Positions 35,984 through 46,898 of a stretch of 64,000 nt of DNA are shown piece after piece. A program made the position numbers and the translations under genes. The number at the start of each line of letters is the position of its first letter. Position 1 is the first letter of the stretch. The notes beneath the pieces are model-generated. The model saw only the letters and a program-made list of their open reading frames with translations. It did not search any database and had not been told where the DNA came from. The DNA comes from Xenophilus sp. Marseille-Q4582 (GTDB lineage Bacteria; Pseudomonadota; Gammaproteobacteria; Burkholderiales; Burkholderiaceae_C): the NCBI RefSeq assembly GCF_916700565.1, contig NZ_CAKAKO010000001.1, positions 806,001-870,000 on the forward strand. The letters run 5' to 3'.

Positions 35984-36619
35984 TCAGCGAGGCTTCACCA
36001 CCTTGGGGGCCGCGCCGCTCGGGTCGGGGCTGGCGCCCGTCGCGTTCGCATTGCCGGCGGCCGGTGCATTGTGGGCGGCCATGGCCTCGAACAGCTGGCG
36101 CACGTGGTTGAGCTTGAGCTGCACGCCCGGGCCGGCCGAGGCGAACTGCGTCGCGCGGGCGTACTGCTGGGCGGCCAGGCGCGCGTAGATGTCGCCCAGG
36201 TTCTCGTGCGCCGTCACGTAGTTGGGGTTCAGGCGCAGCGCGTTCTCGAGCGCTTCGCGCGCCTTGTCGTACTGGCCCTGGGCCGCGTAGATGGCCGCCA
36301 GGTTGTTGTAGGGCTCGGGCAGTTCGGGGTAGTCGCGCGTGAGCTGCGTGAAAGCCTCGGTGGCCTCGGCGGTCTTGCCCTGTTCGCTGAGGATCACGCC
36401 GCGCATGAAGCGCATCTGCGGATCGCGCGGGTTCTGCTGGATGTAGGCCTCGGCCTTGGCCAGCGCCTGCGGCACCTGGCCTTCCTGCACGAGCTGGCGC
36501 ACCTCGCTGTAGCTGTCGGCCTGCGCCGTACCCAGCAGGCCGAGCAGGCAGGCGCTCACGGCGCTGGCGCGCAGCAGGCGCGACAGCAGGGGAAGGGGGG
36601 AGGAAGCGGCGTGCTGCAT
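35984..36619 (-). CDS. Secreted tetratricopeptide-repeat protein
   Basis: 211 aa with a signal peptide (ACLLGLLGTAQAD, cleavage about residue 35) and about three TPR units (residues 40-155): RFMRGVILSEQGKTAEATEAFTQL, PYNNLAAIYAAQGQYDKAREALENAL, AHENLGDIYARLAAQQYARATQF. The C-terminus is an Ala/Asn/Pro tail. Probably a periplasmic protein-interaction scaffold; its partners are unknown. First gene of the run towards lpxH/mtfA, divergent from cysS. A TACAAT on the minus strand (36701-36696) could be its -10 box. Confidence 0.82.
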   Translation of the reverse strand: MQHAASSPLPLLSRLLRASAVSACLLGLLGTAQADSYSEVRQLVQEGQVPQALAKAEAYIQQNPRDPQMRFMRGVILSEQGKTAEATEAFTQLTRDYPELPEPYNNLAAIYAAQGQYDKAREALENALRLNPNYVTAHENLGDIYARLAAQQYARATQFASAGPGVQLKLNHVRQLFEAMAAHNAPAAGNANATGASPDPSGAAPKVVKPR

Positions 36620-36739
36620 GGAGCCCTGATGATCGACGCCCGTGGCACCTGCGGGACAGGCGCGGCGCCCCGAGACGGCCGTTTATACTCTGGCGATTGT
36701 AGACGAGGGGCTGCCGCATCTCTTTGCGCGAACCCCTTG

Positions 36740-36767
36740 TTGCAGCCCGGCGCGTTCGCTGCACAAT
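36740..36767 (+). promoter_or_regulatory. Candidate cysS promoter
   Basis: TTGCAG (36740-36745), a 16-base spacer, CACAAT (36762-36767). The predicted start near 36774 gives a 93-base leader. The pattern fits the TACAAT-like -10 boxes seen before other genes here. A second -10-like TATACT at 36684-36689 has no good -35. Confidence 0.45.
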
Positions 36768-36866
36768 GCGGCCCCGGACTGTTCAGCGCAAGGGCCGCGA
36801 CCGAGCCGCTGCGCCGGATGCGGCAGGCGTCCCGCCGGCCTGCCGCTCAGCCTCCACCGAATCCTC

Positions 36867-38249
36867 ATGACCTTGCGCATCTACAACACGCTCACGCGTG
36901 CCATGGAAGAGTTTTTGCCCCTGGAAGCAGGCCATGTGCGCATGTACGTGTGTGGGGTGACCGTCTACGACCGGCCGCACATCGGCAACGCCCGCTCGGC
37001 CGTGGGCTTCGACGTCGTGCGCCGCTGGCTGGAAGCCAGCGGCTATGCCGTGACCTTCGTGCGCAACATCACCGACATCGACGACAAGATGATCCGCCGC
37101 GCCGTGGAGAACGGCGAAACGGTGCGCGCCCTGGCCGACCGCATGACGGCGCTGATGTACCAGGACTACGACGCGCTGGGCGTGCGCCGTCCCACGCACG
37201 ATCCGCGCGCCACCGACTACCTGCCGCAGATGCTCGACATCGTCGGCACGCTGCAGCGCAAGGGGCTGGCCTATGCCACCGAGGACGGCGACGTGAACTT
37301 CGCGGTGCGCAAGATGCCGGGCTACGGCAAGCTGTCGGGCAAGTCGCTGGACGACCTGCAGGCCGGCGAGCGCGTGGCCGTGTCCGCCGCCAAGCACGAT
37401 CCGCTGGACTTCGTTTTGTGGAAAGCGGCCAAGCCCGAAGAGCCCGAGGACGCCAAGTGGGACAGCCCCTGGGGGCGCGGGCGGCCGGGCTGGCACATCG
37501 AATGCTCGGCCATGGCCCGCGCGCTGCTGGGTGAGACCATCGACATCCATGGCGGCGGCATCGACCTGATCTTCCCGCACCACGAAAACGAGATCGCGCA
37601 GAGCGAAGGGGCGCATGGCGCGCCGCTCGCGAAGCTGTGGATGCACAACGGCTTCCTCAACATCGACGGCACGAAGATGTCGAAGTCGCTGGGCAACTTC
37701 TTCTCGGTGCCCGACGTGCTCGCGCATTACGACGCCGAGACGGTGCGCTTCTTCCTCGTGCGCGGCCACTACCGCAGCGAGCTGGGCTGGAGCGACCGTC
37801 ACCTGGACGATGCGCGCGCCGGCCTCAAGCGCCTGTACACCGCGCTCGATGCCGTGCCGCCCGCCGCGGGCCAGGCGGCCATTGACTGGAGCGAGCCGCA
37901 TGCGGCGCGCTTCAAGGCCGCGATGGACGAGGATTTCGGCACGCCCGAAGCCGTGGCCGTGCTCTTCGATCTGGCCGGCGAGGTGAACCGCACGCGCTCG
38001 CCCGAGGCCGCGCGCCTGCTCAAGGCGCTGGCGGGCACGCTGGGCCTGCTGCAGGGCGAGCCGAAGGCTTTCCTGCGCGCCGGTGCGACGCTGGACGAAG
38101 CCACCATCCGCGCCCGCATCGCCGAGCGCGCCGCTGCCAAGGCCGCGAGGAACTTCGCCGAAGCCGACGCCATCCGCGCCGAGCTGCTGGCGCAGGGCAT
38201 CGTGCTCAAGGACGGGCCCGAGGGCACCACCTGGGCGTCGGCCCAGTGA
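36867..38249 (+). CDS. cysS: Cysteinyl-tRNA synthetase
   Basis: 460 aa, usual length. Class I synthetase with HIGH-type motif [10 protein letters not shown] (residues 36-45), zinc-binding Cys in [10 protein letters not shown], the WHIECSAMA block and KMSKS in [15 protein letters not shown] 36867 gives the family N-terminus [16 protein letters not shown]. The stop codon overlaps the start of the DNA glycosylase gene by one base (TGATG), implying coupled translation. Confidence 0.98.
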   Translation: MTLRIYNTLTRAMEEFLPLEAGHVRMYVCGVTVYDRPHIGNARSAVGFDVVRRWLEASGYAVTFVRNITDIDDKMIRRAVENGETVRALADRMTALMYQDYDALGVRRPTHDPRATDYLPQMLDIVGTLQRKGLAYATEDGDVNFAVRKMPGYGKLSGKSLDDLQAGERVAVSAAKHDPLDFVLWKAAKPEEPEDAKWDSPWGRGRPGWHIECSAMARALLGETIDIHGGGIDLIFPHHENEIAQSEGAHGAPLAKLWMHNGFLNIDGTKMSKSLGNFFSVPDVLAHYDAETVRFFLVRGHYRSELGWSDRHLDDARAGLKRLYTALDAVPPAAGQAAIDWSEPHAARFKAAMDEDFGTPEAVAVLFDLAGEVNRTRSPEAARLLKALAGTLGLLQGEPKAFLRAGATLDEATIRARIAERAAAKAARNFAEADAIRAELLAQGIVLKDGPEGTTWASAQ

Positions 38250-38947
38250 TGTTCGACACGCCCGCACCTTCCTCCGTCTGCTGCCAGCCCGTCCCCATGC
38301 CGCCCGCCCGCAAGCCCGAGATCACGCTGGTCACGCCCGACTACTGGGAAGAGGCATGCCGACACCTGGTCAAGAAAGACCGCGTGATGCGCCGGCTGAT
38401 CCCGAAGTTCGGCGACGCGCGCCTGGAGTCGCGCGGCGACGCCTTCATCACGCTGGCGCGCAGCATCGTGGGCCAGCAGATTTCGGTGAAGGCCGCGCAG
38501 GCCGTGTGGGAGCGCTTCGAGAAGCTGCAGCGCCGCCTCACGCCCGCCAACGTGCTCAAGCTCAAGGTGGACGACATGCGCGCCGCGGGGCTGTCGGCGC
38601 GCAAGATCGAGTACCTGGTCGACCTGGCCCTGCATTTCGATTCCGGCACGGTGCATGTGGACGCCTGGCAGGACATGGCCGACGAGCTCATCATCGAGGA
38701 GCTGGTCGCCATCCGCGGCATCGGCCGCTGGACGGCCGAGATGTTCCTCATCTTCCACCTGCTGCGGCCCAACGTGCTGCCGCTCGACGACATCGGCCTG
38801 ATCAACGGCATCAGCACCAACTACTTCTCGGGCGACCCGGTGAGCCGCAGCGATGCGCGCGAGGTGGCCGTCGCCTGGGCCCCCTATTGCAGCGTGGCCA
38901 CTTGGTATATTTGGCGGTCGCTCGAACCGCTGCCCGTGGCTTATTGA
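38249..38947 (+). CDS. DNA-3-methyladenine glycosylase II-type (AlkA/MagIII-like) repair enzyme
   Basis: 232 aa from ATG 38249, which overlaps the cysS stop by one base; a GTG three bases earlier is also possible. HhH-GPD fold: helix-hairpin-helix [18 protein letters not shown] (about residues 150-167) and the catalytic Asp in [12 protein letters not shown]. There is no FeS-cluster Cys motif after the domain, separating it from EndoIII/MutY. Family members excise alkylated bases such as 3-methyladenine. cysS, this gene and accA are closely spaced on one strand. Confidence 0.9.
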   Translation: MFDTPAPSSVCCQPVPMPPARKPEITLVTPDYWEEACRHLVKKDRVMRRLIPKFGDARLESRGDAFITLARSIVGQQISVKAAQAVWERFEKLQRRLTPANVLKLKVDDMRAAGLSARKIEYLVDLALHFDSGTVHVDAWQDMADELIIEELVAIRGIGRWTAEMFLIFHLLRPNVLPLDDIGLINGISTNYFSGDPVSRSDAREVAVAWAPYCSVATWYIWRSLEPLPVAY

Positions 38948-38970
38948 TTCAACAACAAGGAGAAGCGACG

Positions 38971-39948
38971 TTGGCCAAACGAACCTTCCTCGATTTCGAG
39001 CAGCCCATCGCCGAGCTCGAAGGCAAGATCGAAGAACTGCGCTATGTGCAGAGCGAATCGGCGGTCGACATCTCGGAAGAGATCGACCAGCTCGGCAAGA
39101 AGAGCCTGCAGCTGACCAAGGAGATCTACAGCGAGCTGACGCCCTGGCAGATCACCAAGATCGCCCGCCATGCCGAGCGCCCCTACACCCTGGACTACGT
39201 GAACGAGATCTTCACCGATTTCGTCGAGCTGCATGGCGACCGGCATTTCGCGGACGACCTGTCCATCGTGGGCGGCCTGGCGCGCTTCAACGGCGCACCG
39301 TGCATGGTGCTGGGCCATCAGAAGGGCCGCGACACCAAGGAGCGCGCTGCACGCAACTTCGGCATGAGCAAGCCCGAGGGCTACCGCAAGGCGCTGCGTC
39401 TGATGAAGACGGCCGAGAAGTTCCGCCTGCCGGTCTTCACCTTCGTCGACACGCCGGGCGCGTACCCCGGCATCGACGCCGAGGAGCGCAGCCAGTCCGA
39501 GGCCATCGGCCGCAACATCTACGAGATGGCACAGCTCGAGGTGCCCATCATCACCACCATCATCGGCGAAGGCGGCTCCGGCGGTGCATTGGCCATTTCG
39601 GTGGCCGACCAGGTGCTGATGCTGCAGTACTCGGTGTATTCGGTGATCAGCCCCGAGGGCTGCGCGTCCATCCTCTGGAAGACCAGCGAGAAGGCGCAGG
39701 ACGCGGCCGACGCCCTGGGCATCACCGCCCACCGCCTCAAGGCCCTGGGCCTGATCGACAAGATCGTCAACGAACCCGTGGGCGGCGCGCACCGCGACCA
39801 CCGCCAGATGGCCGCCTTCCTCAAGCGCGCCCTCAACGACGCCTTCCGCCAGGTGAGCGACCTCAAGCCGCGCGAACTGCTGGACCGCCGCTACGAGCGC
39901 CTGCAAAGCTACGGCCGCTTCGCGGACACCAAGGCCGACGCGCGCTGA
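38971..39948 (+). CDS. accA: Acetyl-CoA carboxylase carboxyltransferase subunit alpha
   Basis: 325 aa. The start is TTG 38971: AAGGAG lies 8 bases upstream and the product begins (M)[16 protein letters not shown], the conserved AccA N-terminus. The carboxyltransferase core includes [23 protein letters not shown] and the CoA-site region [16 protein letters not shown]. With AccD it moves CO2 from biotin-BCCP to acetyl-CoA, the first step of fatty acid synthesis. A TATATT at 38906-38911 inside the preceding gene may give accA its own promoter. Confidence 0.98.
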   Translation: MAKRTFLDFEQPIAELEGKIEELRYVQSESAVDISEEIDQLGKKSLQLTKEIYSELTPWQITKIARHAERPYTLDYVNEIFTDFVELHGDRHFADDLSIVGGLARFNGAPCMVLGHQKGRDTKERAARNFGMSKPEGYRKALRLMKTAEKFRLPVFTFVDTPGAYPGIDAEERSQSEAIGRNIYEMAQLEVPIITTIIGEGGSGGALAISVADQVLMLQYSVYSVISPEGCASILWKTSEKAQDAADALGITAHRLKALGLIDKIVNEPVGGAHRDHRQMAAFLKRALNDAFRQVSDLKPRELLDRRYERLQSYGRFADTKADAR

Positions 39949-40000
39949 AGCGCGTTGGCGCAGCGGCGGCGGGCCGGCCAAGGGGCCGCGGCCCGCGCCG

Positions 40001-40291
40001 TCAGCGCGCCGCTGGCTGGCGCCGGTCCACCTTGGCGCGCAGGGCGGCCGCCAGTTCGGGCGGCAGCAGTTTGCCGGCCAGCTTGAACAGCAGCAGCACC
40101 ACCACGCCGTCGTCGATCCAGCCCAGCAAGGGCAGGGCGTCGGTCACGAAATCGACCGGGCTGACCAGATACAGCGCCGCCGCAATCACGGCGAGGCGGG
40201 CGCTCCACGGCGAGCGCGGATCGCGCAGCAAGGCCCAGGCCAGCGCCAGTTCCTTGCGCAGGGCAAACCACAGACGACCGAATTTCCACAT
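40001..40291 (-). CDS. YkvA/DUF1232 small membrane protein
   Basis: 96 aa. DUF1232 core LLRDPRSPWSARLAVIAAALYLVSPVDFVTDALPLLGWIDDGVVVLLLFKLAGKLLP (core spans about residues 21-78) contains the family hallmark SPVDFxxDxxPxxGWxDD and one or two membrane helices. The function is unknown for the family. It lies between accA (convergent) and tilS (divergent). Confidence 0.85.
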   Translation of the reverse strand: MWKFGRLWFALRKELALAWALLRDPRSPWSARLAVIAAALYLVSPVDFVTDALPLLGWIDDGVVVLLLFKLAGKLLPPELAAALRAKVDRRQPAAR

Positions 40292-40437
40292 GGCGAGCCT
40301 CCTTGGATGTGGCTCCCGACGGGGCGCACTGCGTCGGCAGATGCGGCCACCGCCAGCGAATCACAAGAGTGTGCCTGCTGCCGCAGCCCCGCGCGGCGCA
40401 AGTCCCCGCGGGCGGCGGCACAACTGCACAATGGCGC

Positions 40438-41439
40438 ATGGCTTCTGATTTCGAAGCGGCACTGACGCGCTTCGCGCCCCCCCTGCCGCTGGCGGTGGCG
40501 CTCAGCGGGGGCGCCGATTCCACGGCCCTGCTGATCGCCTGCACCAGACGCTGGCCGGGCCAGGTGCAGGCCCTGCATGTGCACCACGGGCTGCAGGCGG
40601 TGGCGGACGATTTCGAGCGGCACTGCCGGGCGCTGTGCCATGGCCTGCAGGTACCGCTGCGCGTGGCCCGCGTGGATGCGCGCCATGCCGCCGGCCAGAG
40701 CCCCGAAGAGGCCGCGCGGCAGGCCCGCTATGCCGCCCTCGGGGCCCTGGCCCGCGGCGCGGGCGTCACTGCCGTCGCGCTGGGCCACCATGCCGATGAC
40801 CAGGTCGAGACGATGCTGCTGGCTCTGTCGCGCGGCGCCGGCCTGCCCGGCCTGGCGGCGATGGCGGCGCAGACGCATCGCCAGGGGCTGATCTGGCTGC
40901 GGCCGCTGCTGCAGGTGCCGGGGGCGGAGATCCGCGACTGGCTGCGCGCGCAGGGCCAGGGCTGGGTCGAAGATCCGAGCAACATAGACCCGCGCTACAC
41001 GCGCAATCGCATCCGACAGCAACTGATGCCGACGCTCGATGCGGCCTTTCCTGCGATGCGCCAGACTTTTGCGCGCAGTGCGGCCCATGCGGCGCAGGCG
41101 CAGGCCGTGCTCGACGAGGTGGCGGTGGAAGACCTGGCGCGCATCGGTGAGCCGCCGCGCATTGCGGCGCTGCAGACGCTGTCGCGCGCGCGCCAGGCGC
41201 ATGTGTTGCGCCACTGGCTGGCGAGGCTGGACGCGACCGGCCGTGCCGCGCGGCCCAGCAGCGCGCAACTGCAGGCGCTGCTCGACCAGATTGCCGCCTG
41301 TCGCACGCGCGGGCACCGGATCGAGCTTAAGGTGGGAACCGGCCAGGTGCGCCGCGAGGCGGAAGTGCTGCGTTGGTACAATTGCGCGCCCTCGCCGCCG
41401 GCCCCGCGCACCGCGGGCGACAGCGGTCCCGAGGCCTGA
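40438..41439 (+). CDS. tilS: tRNA(Ile)-lysidine synthetase
   Basis: 333 aa from ATG 40438. The PP-loop motif is SGGADSTALL (residues 24-33), followed by LHVHHGLQ, LGHHADDQVETMLL and PLLQVPGAEIRDW. It changes C34 of the AUA-decoding tRNA-Ile to lysidine using ATP and lysine. About 100 residues shorter than the E. coli enzyme (432 aa): the catalytic domain and part of the central domain are present, but the C-terminal TilS_C domain appears missing. There is no Shine-Dalgarno; CACAAT at 40427-40432 would start transcription at or next to the ATG, so the mRNA may be leaderless. Confidence 0.94.
   Translation: MASDFEAALTRFAPPLPLAVALSGGADSTALLIACTRRWPGQVQALHVHHGLQAVADDFERHCRALCHGLQVPLRVARVDARHAAGQSPEEAARQARYAALGALARGAGVTAVALGHHADDQVETMLLALSRGAGLPGLAAMAAQTHRQGLIWLRPLLQVPGAEIRDWLRAQGQGWVEDPSNIDPRYTRNRIRQQLMPTLDAAFPAMRQTFARSAAHAAQAQAVLDEVAVEDLARIGEPPRIAALQTLSRARQAHVLRHWLARLDATGRAARPSSAQLQALLDQIAACRTRGHRIELKVGTGQVRREAEVLRWYNCAPSPPAPRTAGDSGPEA
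41377..41382 (+). promoter_or_regulatory. Candidate -10 box for lysC
   Basis: TACAAT inside the 3' end of tilS, about 108 bases before the lysC start. No clear -35 is seen. It matches the -10 style of this genome. Confidence 0.35.
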
Positions 41440-41489
41440 TGCGGCCCGCATCTCGCGTCCAGCCGCCTCTCACCTTTCAGCTTGCATCC

Positions 41490-42758
41490 ATGGCATTGAT
41501 TGTTCACAAGTACGGCGGCACGTCGATGGGCTCGACCGAGCGCATCGCCAACGTCGCCAAGCGCGTTGCCAAGTGGGCGCGCGCGGGCCACCGGATGGTG
41601 GTGGTTCCCAGCGCCATGAGTGGCGAAACCAACCGCCTGCTGGGCCTGGCTAAGGAACTGGCGCCCGCCAAGCCCGGTGACGCCTACCGCCGCGAGCTGG
41701 ACATGCTGGCGGCCACCGGCGAGCAAGCCTCCTCGGCGCTGCTGGCCATCGCGCTGCAGACGCAGGGCGTGGAGGCCGTGAGCTACACCGGCTGGCAGGT
41801 GGGCGTGCGCACCGACAGCAACTACACCAAGGCCCGCATCGAGAGCATCGACGACAAGCGTGTGCAAGCCGACCTGGACGCCGGCCGCGTGGTGGTCATC
41901 ACGGGCTTCCAGGGCATCGACGAGGAAGGCAACATCACCACGCTGGGCCGGGGCGGCAGCGACACCTCGGCCGTGGCCATCGCCGCTGCGCTCAAGGCCG
42001 ACGAATGCCTGATCTACACCGACGTGGATGGCGTCTACACGACCGATCCGCGCGTGGAGCCCGACGCGCGCCGCATGGCCCGCATCAGCTTCGAGGAGAT
42101 GCTGGAAATGGCCAGCCTCGGCTCCAAGGTGCTGCAGATCCGCTCGGTGGAATTCGCCGGCAAGTACCGCGTGCCGCTGCGCGTGCTGTCCAGCTTCACG
42201 CCCTGGGACATCGACATCAATGAAGAGGCCCAGTCCGGCACTCTGATCACTTTCGAGGAAGACGAAACCATGGAACAAGCCGTTGTCTCCGGCATCGCAT
42301 TCAGCCGCGACGAAGCCAAGATCTCGGTGCTGGGCGTGCCTGACAAGCCGGGCATCGCGTATCACATCCTCGGCGCCGTGGCGGATGCCAACATCGAGGT
42401 CGACGTGATCATCCAGAACCTGTCCAAGGAGGGCAAGACCGACTTCAGCTTCACGGTCAACCGCAACGAATACGCGCGCACCGTGGACCTGCTCAAGGAC
42501 AAGGTGCTGCCCAGCCTAGGCGCGACCGAGATCGCGGGCGACACCAAGATCTGCAAGGTCAGCATCGTGGGCATCGGCATGCGCAGCCATGTGGGCGTGG
42601 CGTCCAAGATGTTCCGCGTGCTGAGCGAAGAGGGCATCAACATCCAGATGATCTCCACCAGCGAGATCAAGACCTCCGTCGTGATCGACGAGAAGTACAT
42701 GGAGCTGGCCGTGCGTGCGCTGCACAAGGCCTTCGATCTCGATCAAGCTGCGGCCTGA
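41490..42758 (+). CDS. lysC: Aspartate kinase
   Basis: 422 aa, typical of monofunctional class II-type aspartokinases. Kinase signature VHKYGGTSMGS (residues 5-15), LGRGGSDTSAVAIAAAL and the YTDVDGVYTTDPR block. Two C-terminal ACT domains (about 265-340 and 345-420; for example KISVLGVPDKPGIAYHILGAVADANIEVDVI) give feedback control by lysine and threonine. It phosphorylates aspartate, entering the Lys/Thr/Met/DAP pathway. In this enzyme type a shorter regulatory subunit can start inside the gene; no good internal ribosome site was checked. Start ATG 41490. Confidence 0.98.
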   Translation: MALIVHKYGGTSMGSTERIANVAKRVAKWARAGHRMVVVPSAMSGETNRLLGLAKELAPAKPGDAYRRELDMLAATGEQASSALLAIALQTQGVEAVSYTGWQVGVRTDSNYTKARIESIDDKRVQADLDAGRVVVITGFQGIDEEGNITTLGRGGSDTSAVAIAAALKADECLIYTDVDGVYTTDPRVEPDARRMARISFEEMLEMASLGSKVLQIRSVEFAGKYRVPLRVLSSFTPWDIDINEEAQSGTLITFEEDETMEQAVVSGIAFSRDEAKISVLGVPDKPGIAYHILGAVADANIEVDVIIQNLSKEGKTDFSFTVNRNEYARTVDLLKDKVLPSLGATEIAGDTKICKVSIVGIGMRSHVGVASKMFRVLSEEGINIQMISTSEIKTSVVIDEKYMELAVRALHKAFDLDQAAA

Positions 42759-42789
42759 TTGCGAGAACGAGGCATTTCACTGGCATAAT
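42759..42789 (+). promoter_or_regulatory. Candidate promoter for tRNA-Ser
   Basis: TTGCGA (42759-42764), a 19-base spacer, CATAAT (42784-42789). It starts directly after the lysC stop codon and would initiate about 10 bases before the mature tRNA. The spacer is long, so confidence is modest. Confidence 0.4.
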
Positions 42790-42806
42790 GCTGGTTTTCC
42801 AGTTCA

Positions 42807-42899
42807 GGAAACGTGACCGAGTGGCCGAAGGTGCTCCCCTGCTAAGGGAGTATGGGGTGTAGAGCCTCATCGAGGGTTCGAATCCCTCCGTTTCCGCCA
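42807..42899 (+). tRNA. tRNA-Ser (anticodon GCU)
   Basis: Acceptor stem GGAAACG/CGTTTCC, discriminator G, and encoded CCA at 42897-42899. Anticodon stem CTCCC/GGGAG with loop CTGCTAA (anticodon GCT, reads AGC/AGU). A long variable arm, as expected for a class II tRNA, and T-arm GAGGG-TTCGAAT-CCCTC. 93 bases including CCA. Confidence 0.98.
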
Positions 42900-42902
42900 G
42901 AC

Positions 42903-42942
42903 AACCCCGCCAGCCGAAAGGCGCGCGGGGTTTTCTGTTTTT
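42903..42942 (+). terminator. Rho-independent terminator after tRNA-Ser
   Basis: AACCCCGC (42903-42910) and GCGGGGTT (42925-42932), then TTCTGTTTTT. The following stretch, 42943-43164 (222 bp), holds no gene I can support. Confidence 0.85.
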
Positions 42943-43164
42943 GGGCGCTGCGCATTGGCCTCACGGCGACGGGGCAGGGTGCAGGGCACCCAACGCTCAG
43001 GAAAAAGCCCGCATGAGGCGGGCCTTTCCTTCATGAGCGCGGTACAGCACCAGTGAGCCATGCCAGGTCGTCACATCCGCCTGTCGAGCAGGCCCAGCAC
43101 CGCCGCGCGCCGGCGGTGTCCTGCAAGGATGGCCGTCGTCGCGCAGCGGGGACGTGCTGCGCTC

Positions 43165-43324
43165 AGAAGGTGTGAATGAATCCGGCGTGGCCGAGCAGGC
43201 CGCGAAAACGCGACCGATCAAGGCGCAAAGCGCAGCCATAGCTCGGGCTATGGCGAGCATTTGCAACGCAGAGCGGGTGTGTTTTGGCGGAATGAGCGGG
43301 CATGTCGGGTTCGTTCACACCTTC

Positions 43325-43325
<1 letters not shown>
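43165..43325. repeat. 161-bp palindromic element, MITE- or REP-like
   Basis: Outer arms AGAAGGTGTGAATGAATCC (43165-43183) and GGGTTCGTTCACACCTTCT (43307-43325) are inverted copies with two mismatches. The centre is a perfect hairpin CCATAGC-tcgg-GCTATGG (43236-43253). Both are centred on 43245, so the whole element is one imperfect palindrome. Intermediate segments also match (GCGAAAACGCGACC with GGGTGTGTTTTGGC). The right end touches the argH stop codon (43325-43327). It has no coding capacity and could be a non-autonomous mobile repeat. Confidence 0.82.
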
Positions 43326-44722
<1,397 letters not shown>

Positions 44723-44825
44723 GACGGGGGGATGCGGCACGGCGGGCCGGCGTTCAGGGGAAGGGCGCGGCAGGAAAAGCCCTGCGGCAATAATGGCCCG
44801 CTGCTCATTCTTCGTACGGCCAGCG

Positions 44826-45953
44826 ATGCGCGAAGCCCCGATTTTATCGACGCCCTCCCGGCCCGAGGAGGCCGGCGCCGCCGTGCCGGCCGCGGCGCGG
44901 GCGGCACGCGCATCGGGGCCGTCGCGCGCGCCCGACAAGCCCGCCGACCTGCCGAGGCTGCCGCCGCGCGCGCATCTGTTCGACCTGTGCCAGATCGGCG
45001 TGGTGCTGCGCACCGTGCTGCTGGTCGAAGCCGTGGTCGCGGTGGCCACGCTGTACGTGGCGGCCGACCTGGGCTCATGGCTGCTGCTGGCCGCGACGGT
45101 GACCGGCGGCGCGTTGCCGGCCACGCTGCTGTGGCTGGTCACCGCCTGCGCCAGCGGGCGCCGGCTGGCGCGGCGGCCCCTGCGCCTGCAGTACCTGTCC
45201 GGCACGCTGCTGGGCCTGGGGGCCGGGCTGTATGGCTGCGCGCTGCTGCGCTGGGCGGGCGTGGTCGCCGATCCGCCCTGGCTGGCCAGTGCCCTCACGG
45301 GCGCGCTGTTCGCGGCCGTGGTGATGGTCGAACGCACGCTGCGCGCCAGCGGGCGCACGCCGGCGGCCACCACGGCGCGGCTGGAGGAACTGCAGCAGCG
45401 CATCCGCCCGCATTTCCTGTTCAACACGCTCAACAGCGCGATCGCGCTGGTGCGGCACGAGCCCGCGAAGGCCGAGACCCTGCTGGAGGACTTGAGCGAG
45501 CTGTTCCGCTCCGCGCTGGCCGACCCGGACGAGGCCGTCACGCTGGCCGACGAGATCGCGCTGGCCGAACGCTACCTGGCCATCGAGCAGGTGCGCTTCG
45601 GCGGGCGCCTGCGTGTGCGCTGGTCGCTGGACCCGGCCGCCGGCGAGGCGCGCCTGCCCAAGCTGCTGCTGCAGCCGCTCGTGGAAAACGCCGTCAAGCA
45701 CGGCGTGGAGCCCAGCCCCAAGGGGGCGCGGCTGCGCATCCGTACCGAGCGGCGTGGCAGCCGCGTGGTGATCGAAGTGGTCAACACCCTGCCGCCGCTG
45801 CTGTGGGCCGACGAACCCCTGCCGCGCGGCCATGGCATCGCGCTGGCCAACGTGCGCGACCGGCTGCGCCTGCTGCACGACATGCAGGCCGGCTTCCGGG
45901 CCGGCGTGGAAGGCGACAGCTACCGGGTGCGCATCGACATTCCCGTGGCCTGA
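44826..45953 (+). CDS. LytS/AlgZ-type membrane sensor histidine kinase
   Basis: 375 aa from ATG 44826. After a roughly 50-residue Ala/Pro/Arg-rich N-terminus come about four membrane helices (residues 60-165). Then the His_kinase domain follows: phosphoacceptor His in [22 protein letters not shown] (about residue 199), and the ATP-binding part with [17 protein letters not shown] and [13 protein letters not shown]. This is the AlgZ/FimS/LytS architecture, with no separate periplasmic sensor domain. It is paired with the LytTR regulator 80 bases downstream. No alginate genes are nearby; the signal is unknown. Confidence 0.9.
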   Translation: MREAPILSTPSRPEEAGAAVPAAARAARASGPSRAPDKPADLPRLPPRAHLFDLCQIGVVLRTVLLVEAVVAVATLYVAADLGSWLLLAATVTGGALPATLLWLVTACASGRRLARRPLRLQYLSGTLLGLGAGLYGCALLRWAGVVADPPWLASALTGALFAAVVMVERTLRASGRTPAATTARLEELQQRIRPHFLFNTLNSAIALVRHEPAKAETLLEDLSELFRSALADPDEAVTLADEIALAERYLAIEQVRFGGRLRVRWSLDPAAGEARLPKLLLQPLVENAVKHGVEPSPKGARLRIRTERRGSRVVIEVVNTLPPLLWADEPLPRGHGIALANVRDRLRLLHDMQAGFRAGVEGDSYRVRIDIPVA

Positions 45954-46033
45954 GAGCGGGGCGAGGAGGAAGCGCCCCCAGGCCGACCCTGCGGCGCGAG
46001 CGCGCCGCCACAACCCATGGAGGAGAGGCAACG

Positions 46034-46825
46034 ATGATGGACAGCAAACCCGCGACAGCGCCCGCCGGCCTGCGCCCGGCCCTGCGCACGCTGATCGTGG
46101 ACGACGAGGCCCTGGCGCGCCAGCGCCTGCGCACCTTGCTGGGCGATTGCCGCACGCCGCCCGCCGTGGTGGCGGGCGAGGCCGAGGCCGGTGAGGCTGC
46201 GCTGCGCCAGATCGACACCCTGCCGCTGGACCTGGTGCTGCTGGACATCCACATGCCCGGCATCGACGGCGTGGAGCTGGCGCGCGTGCTGCACCGGCGC
46301 GAGCAGGCCCCGGCCGTGATCTTCGTGACTGCGCACGCCACCCATGCCGTGACGGCCTTCGAGCTGGACGCGGTGGACTACCTGACCAAGCCCGTGCGCG
46401 GCGAGCGACTGCAGCAGGCGCTGCAGAAGGCCGAGCGCAGCCTCAAGGAGCGCCGTGCGGCGCGCGGCGAGGCACCACCGGTGGAAAGCCTGCTGATCCA
46501 CGACCGCGGCCGCGCCGAGCGCATTCCGCTGTCGGAGGTGCTGTACCTGCGCTCCGAGCACAAGTACATCACCGTGCGCACCGCCACGCGCAGCCTGATC
46601 ATGGACGGCTCGCTGAGCGACCTCGAGTCCCGCTACGCCGACCGGCTGGTGCGCGTGCACCGCAACACGCTGGTGGCGCGCGCGGCCATCCGCGCGCTGG
46701 ACCGCCACGACGACGGCGAGGACAGCGAAGCCTGGGCCTTGCGCCTGGCGGGCCTGAGCGACCTGATCGTGGTCTCGCGCCGCATGTTGCCCGCCGTGCG
46801 CGAAGCCTTCCGCCAGCAGCCATGA
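46034..46825 (+). CDS. LytTR-family response regulator (AlgR-like)
   Basis: 263 aa from ATG 46034 with GGAGAGG upstream. Receiver domain (about 18-140) with acidic pocket LIVDDEALARQRL, phosphoacceptor Asp in LVLLDIHMPGIDG (about residue 73), Thr in FVTAHAT and Lys in YLTKPVRGE. The C-terminal LytTR DNA-binding domain (about 160-260) contains LYLRSEHKYITVRTA and LVRVHRNTLV. It forms a two-component system with the kinase just upstream. Targets are unknown. Confidence 0.93.
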   Translation: MMDSKPATAPAGLRPALRTLIVDDEALARQRLRTLLGDCRTPPAVVAGEAEAGEAALRQIDTLPLDLVLLDIHMPGIDGVELARVLHRREQAPAVIFVTAHATHAVTAFELDAVDYLTKPVRGERLQQALQKAERSLKERRAARGEAPPVESLLIHDRGRAERIPLSEVLYLRSEHKYITVRTATRSLIMDGSLSDLESRYADRLVRVHRNTLVARAAIRALDRHDDGEDSEAWALRLAGLSDLIVVSRRMLPAVREAFRQQP

Positions 46826-46898
46826 GCCGCCTGCGCGCACCCGGGGACCGCCGGCACCCGCATCGGCATCCGCATCGCCCGGCCTGGAGGACTTGCCC

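Noticed and set aside
42807-42899. tRNA-Ser as integration site of a genomic island
   Set aside because: No integrase gene and no second copy of the tRNA 3' end in the window; the downstream genes are core.
42867-43061. A 64-codon minus-strand frame ending in RKRRDSNPR
   Set aside because: It overlaps the tRNA-Ser gene and its terminator antisense; such peptides are a well-known false product of reading antisense through tRNA-Ser genes.
44723-45541. Extension of argH by about 270 codons upstream
   Set aside because: Overlaps the histidine kinase gene antisense; argininosuccinate lyases begin near ATG 44722.
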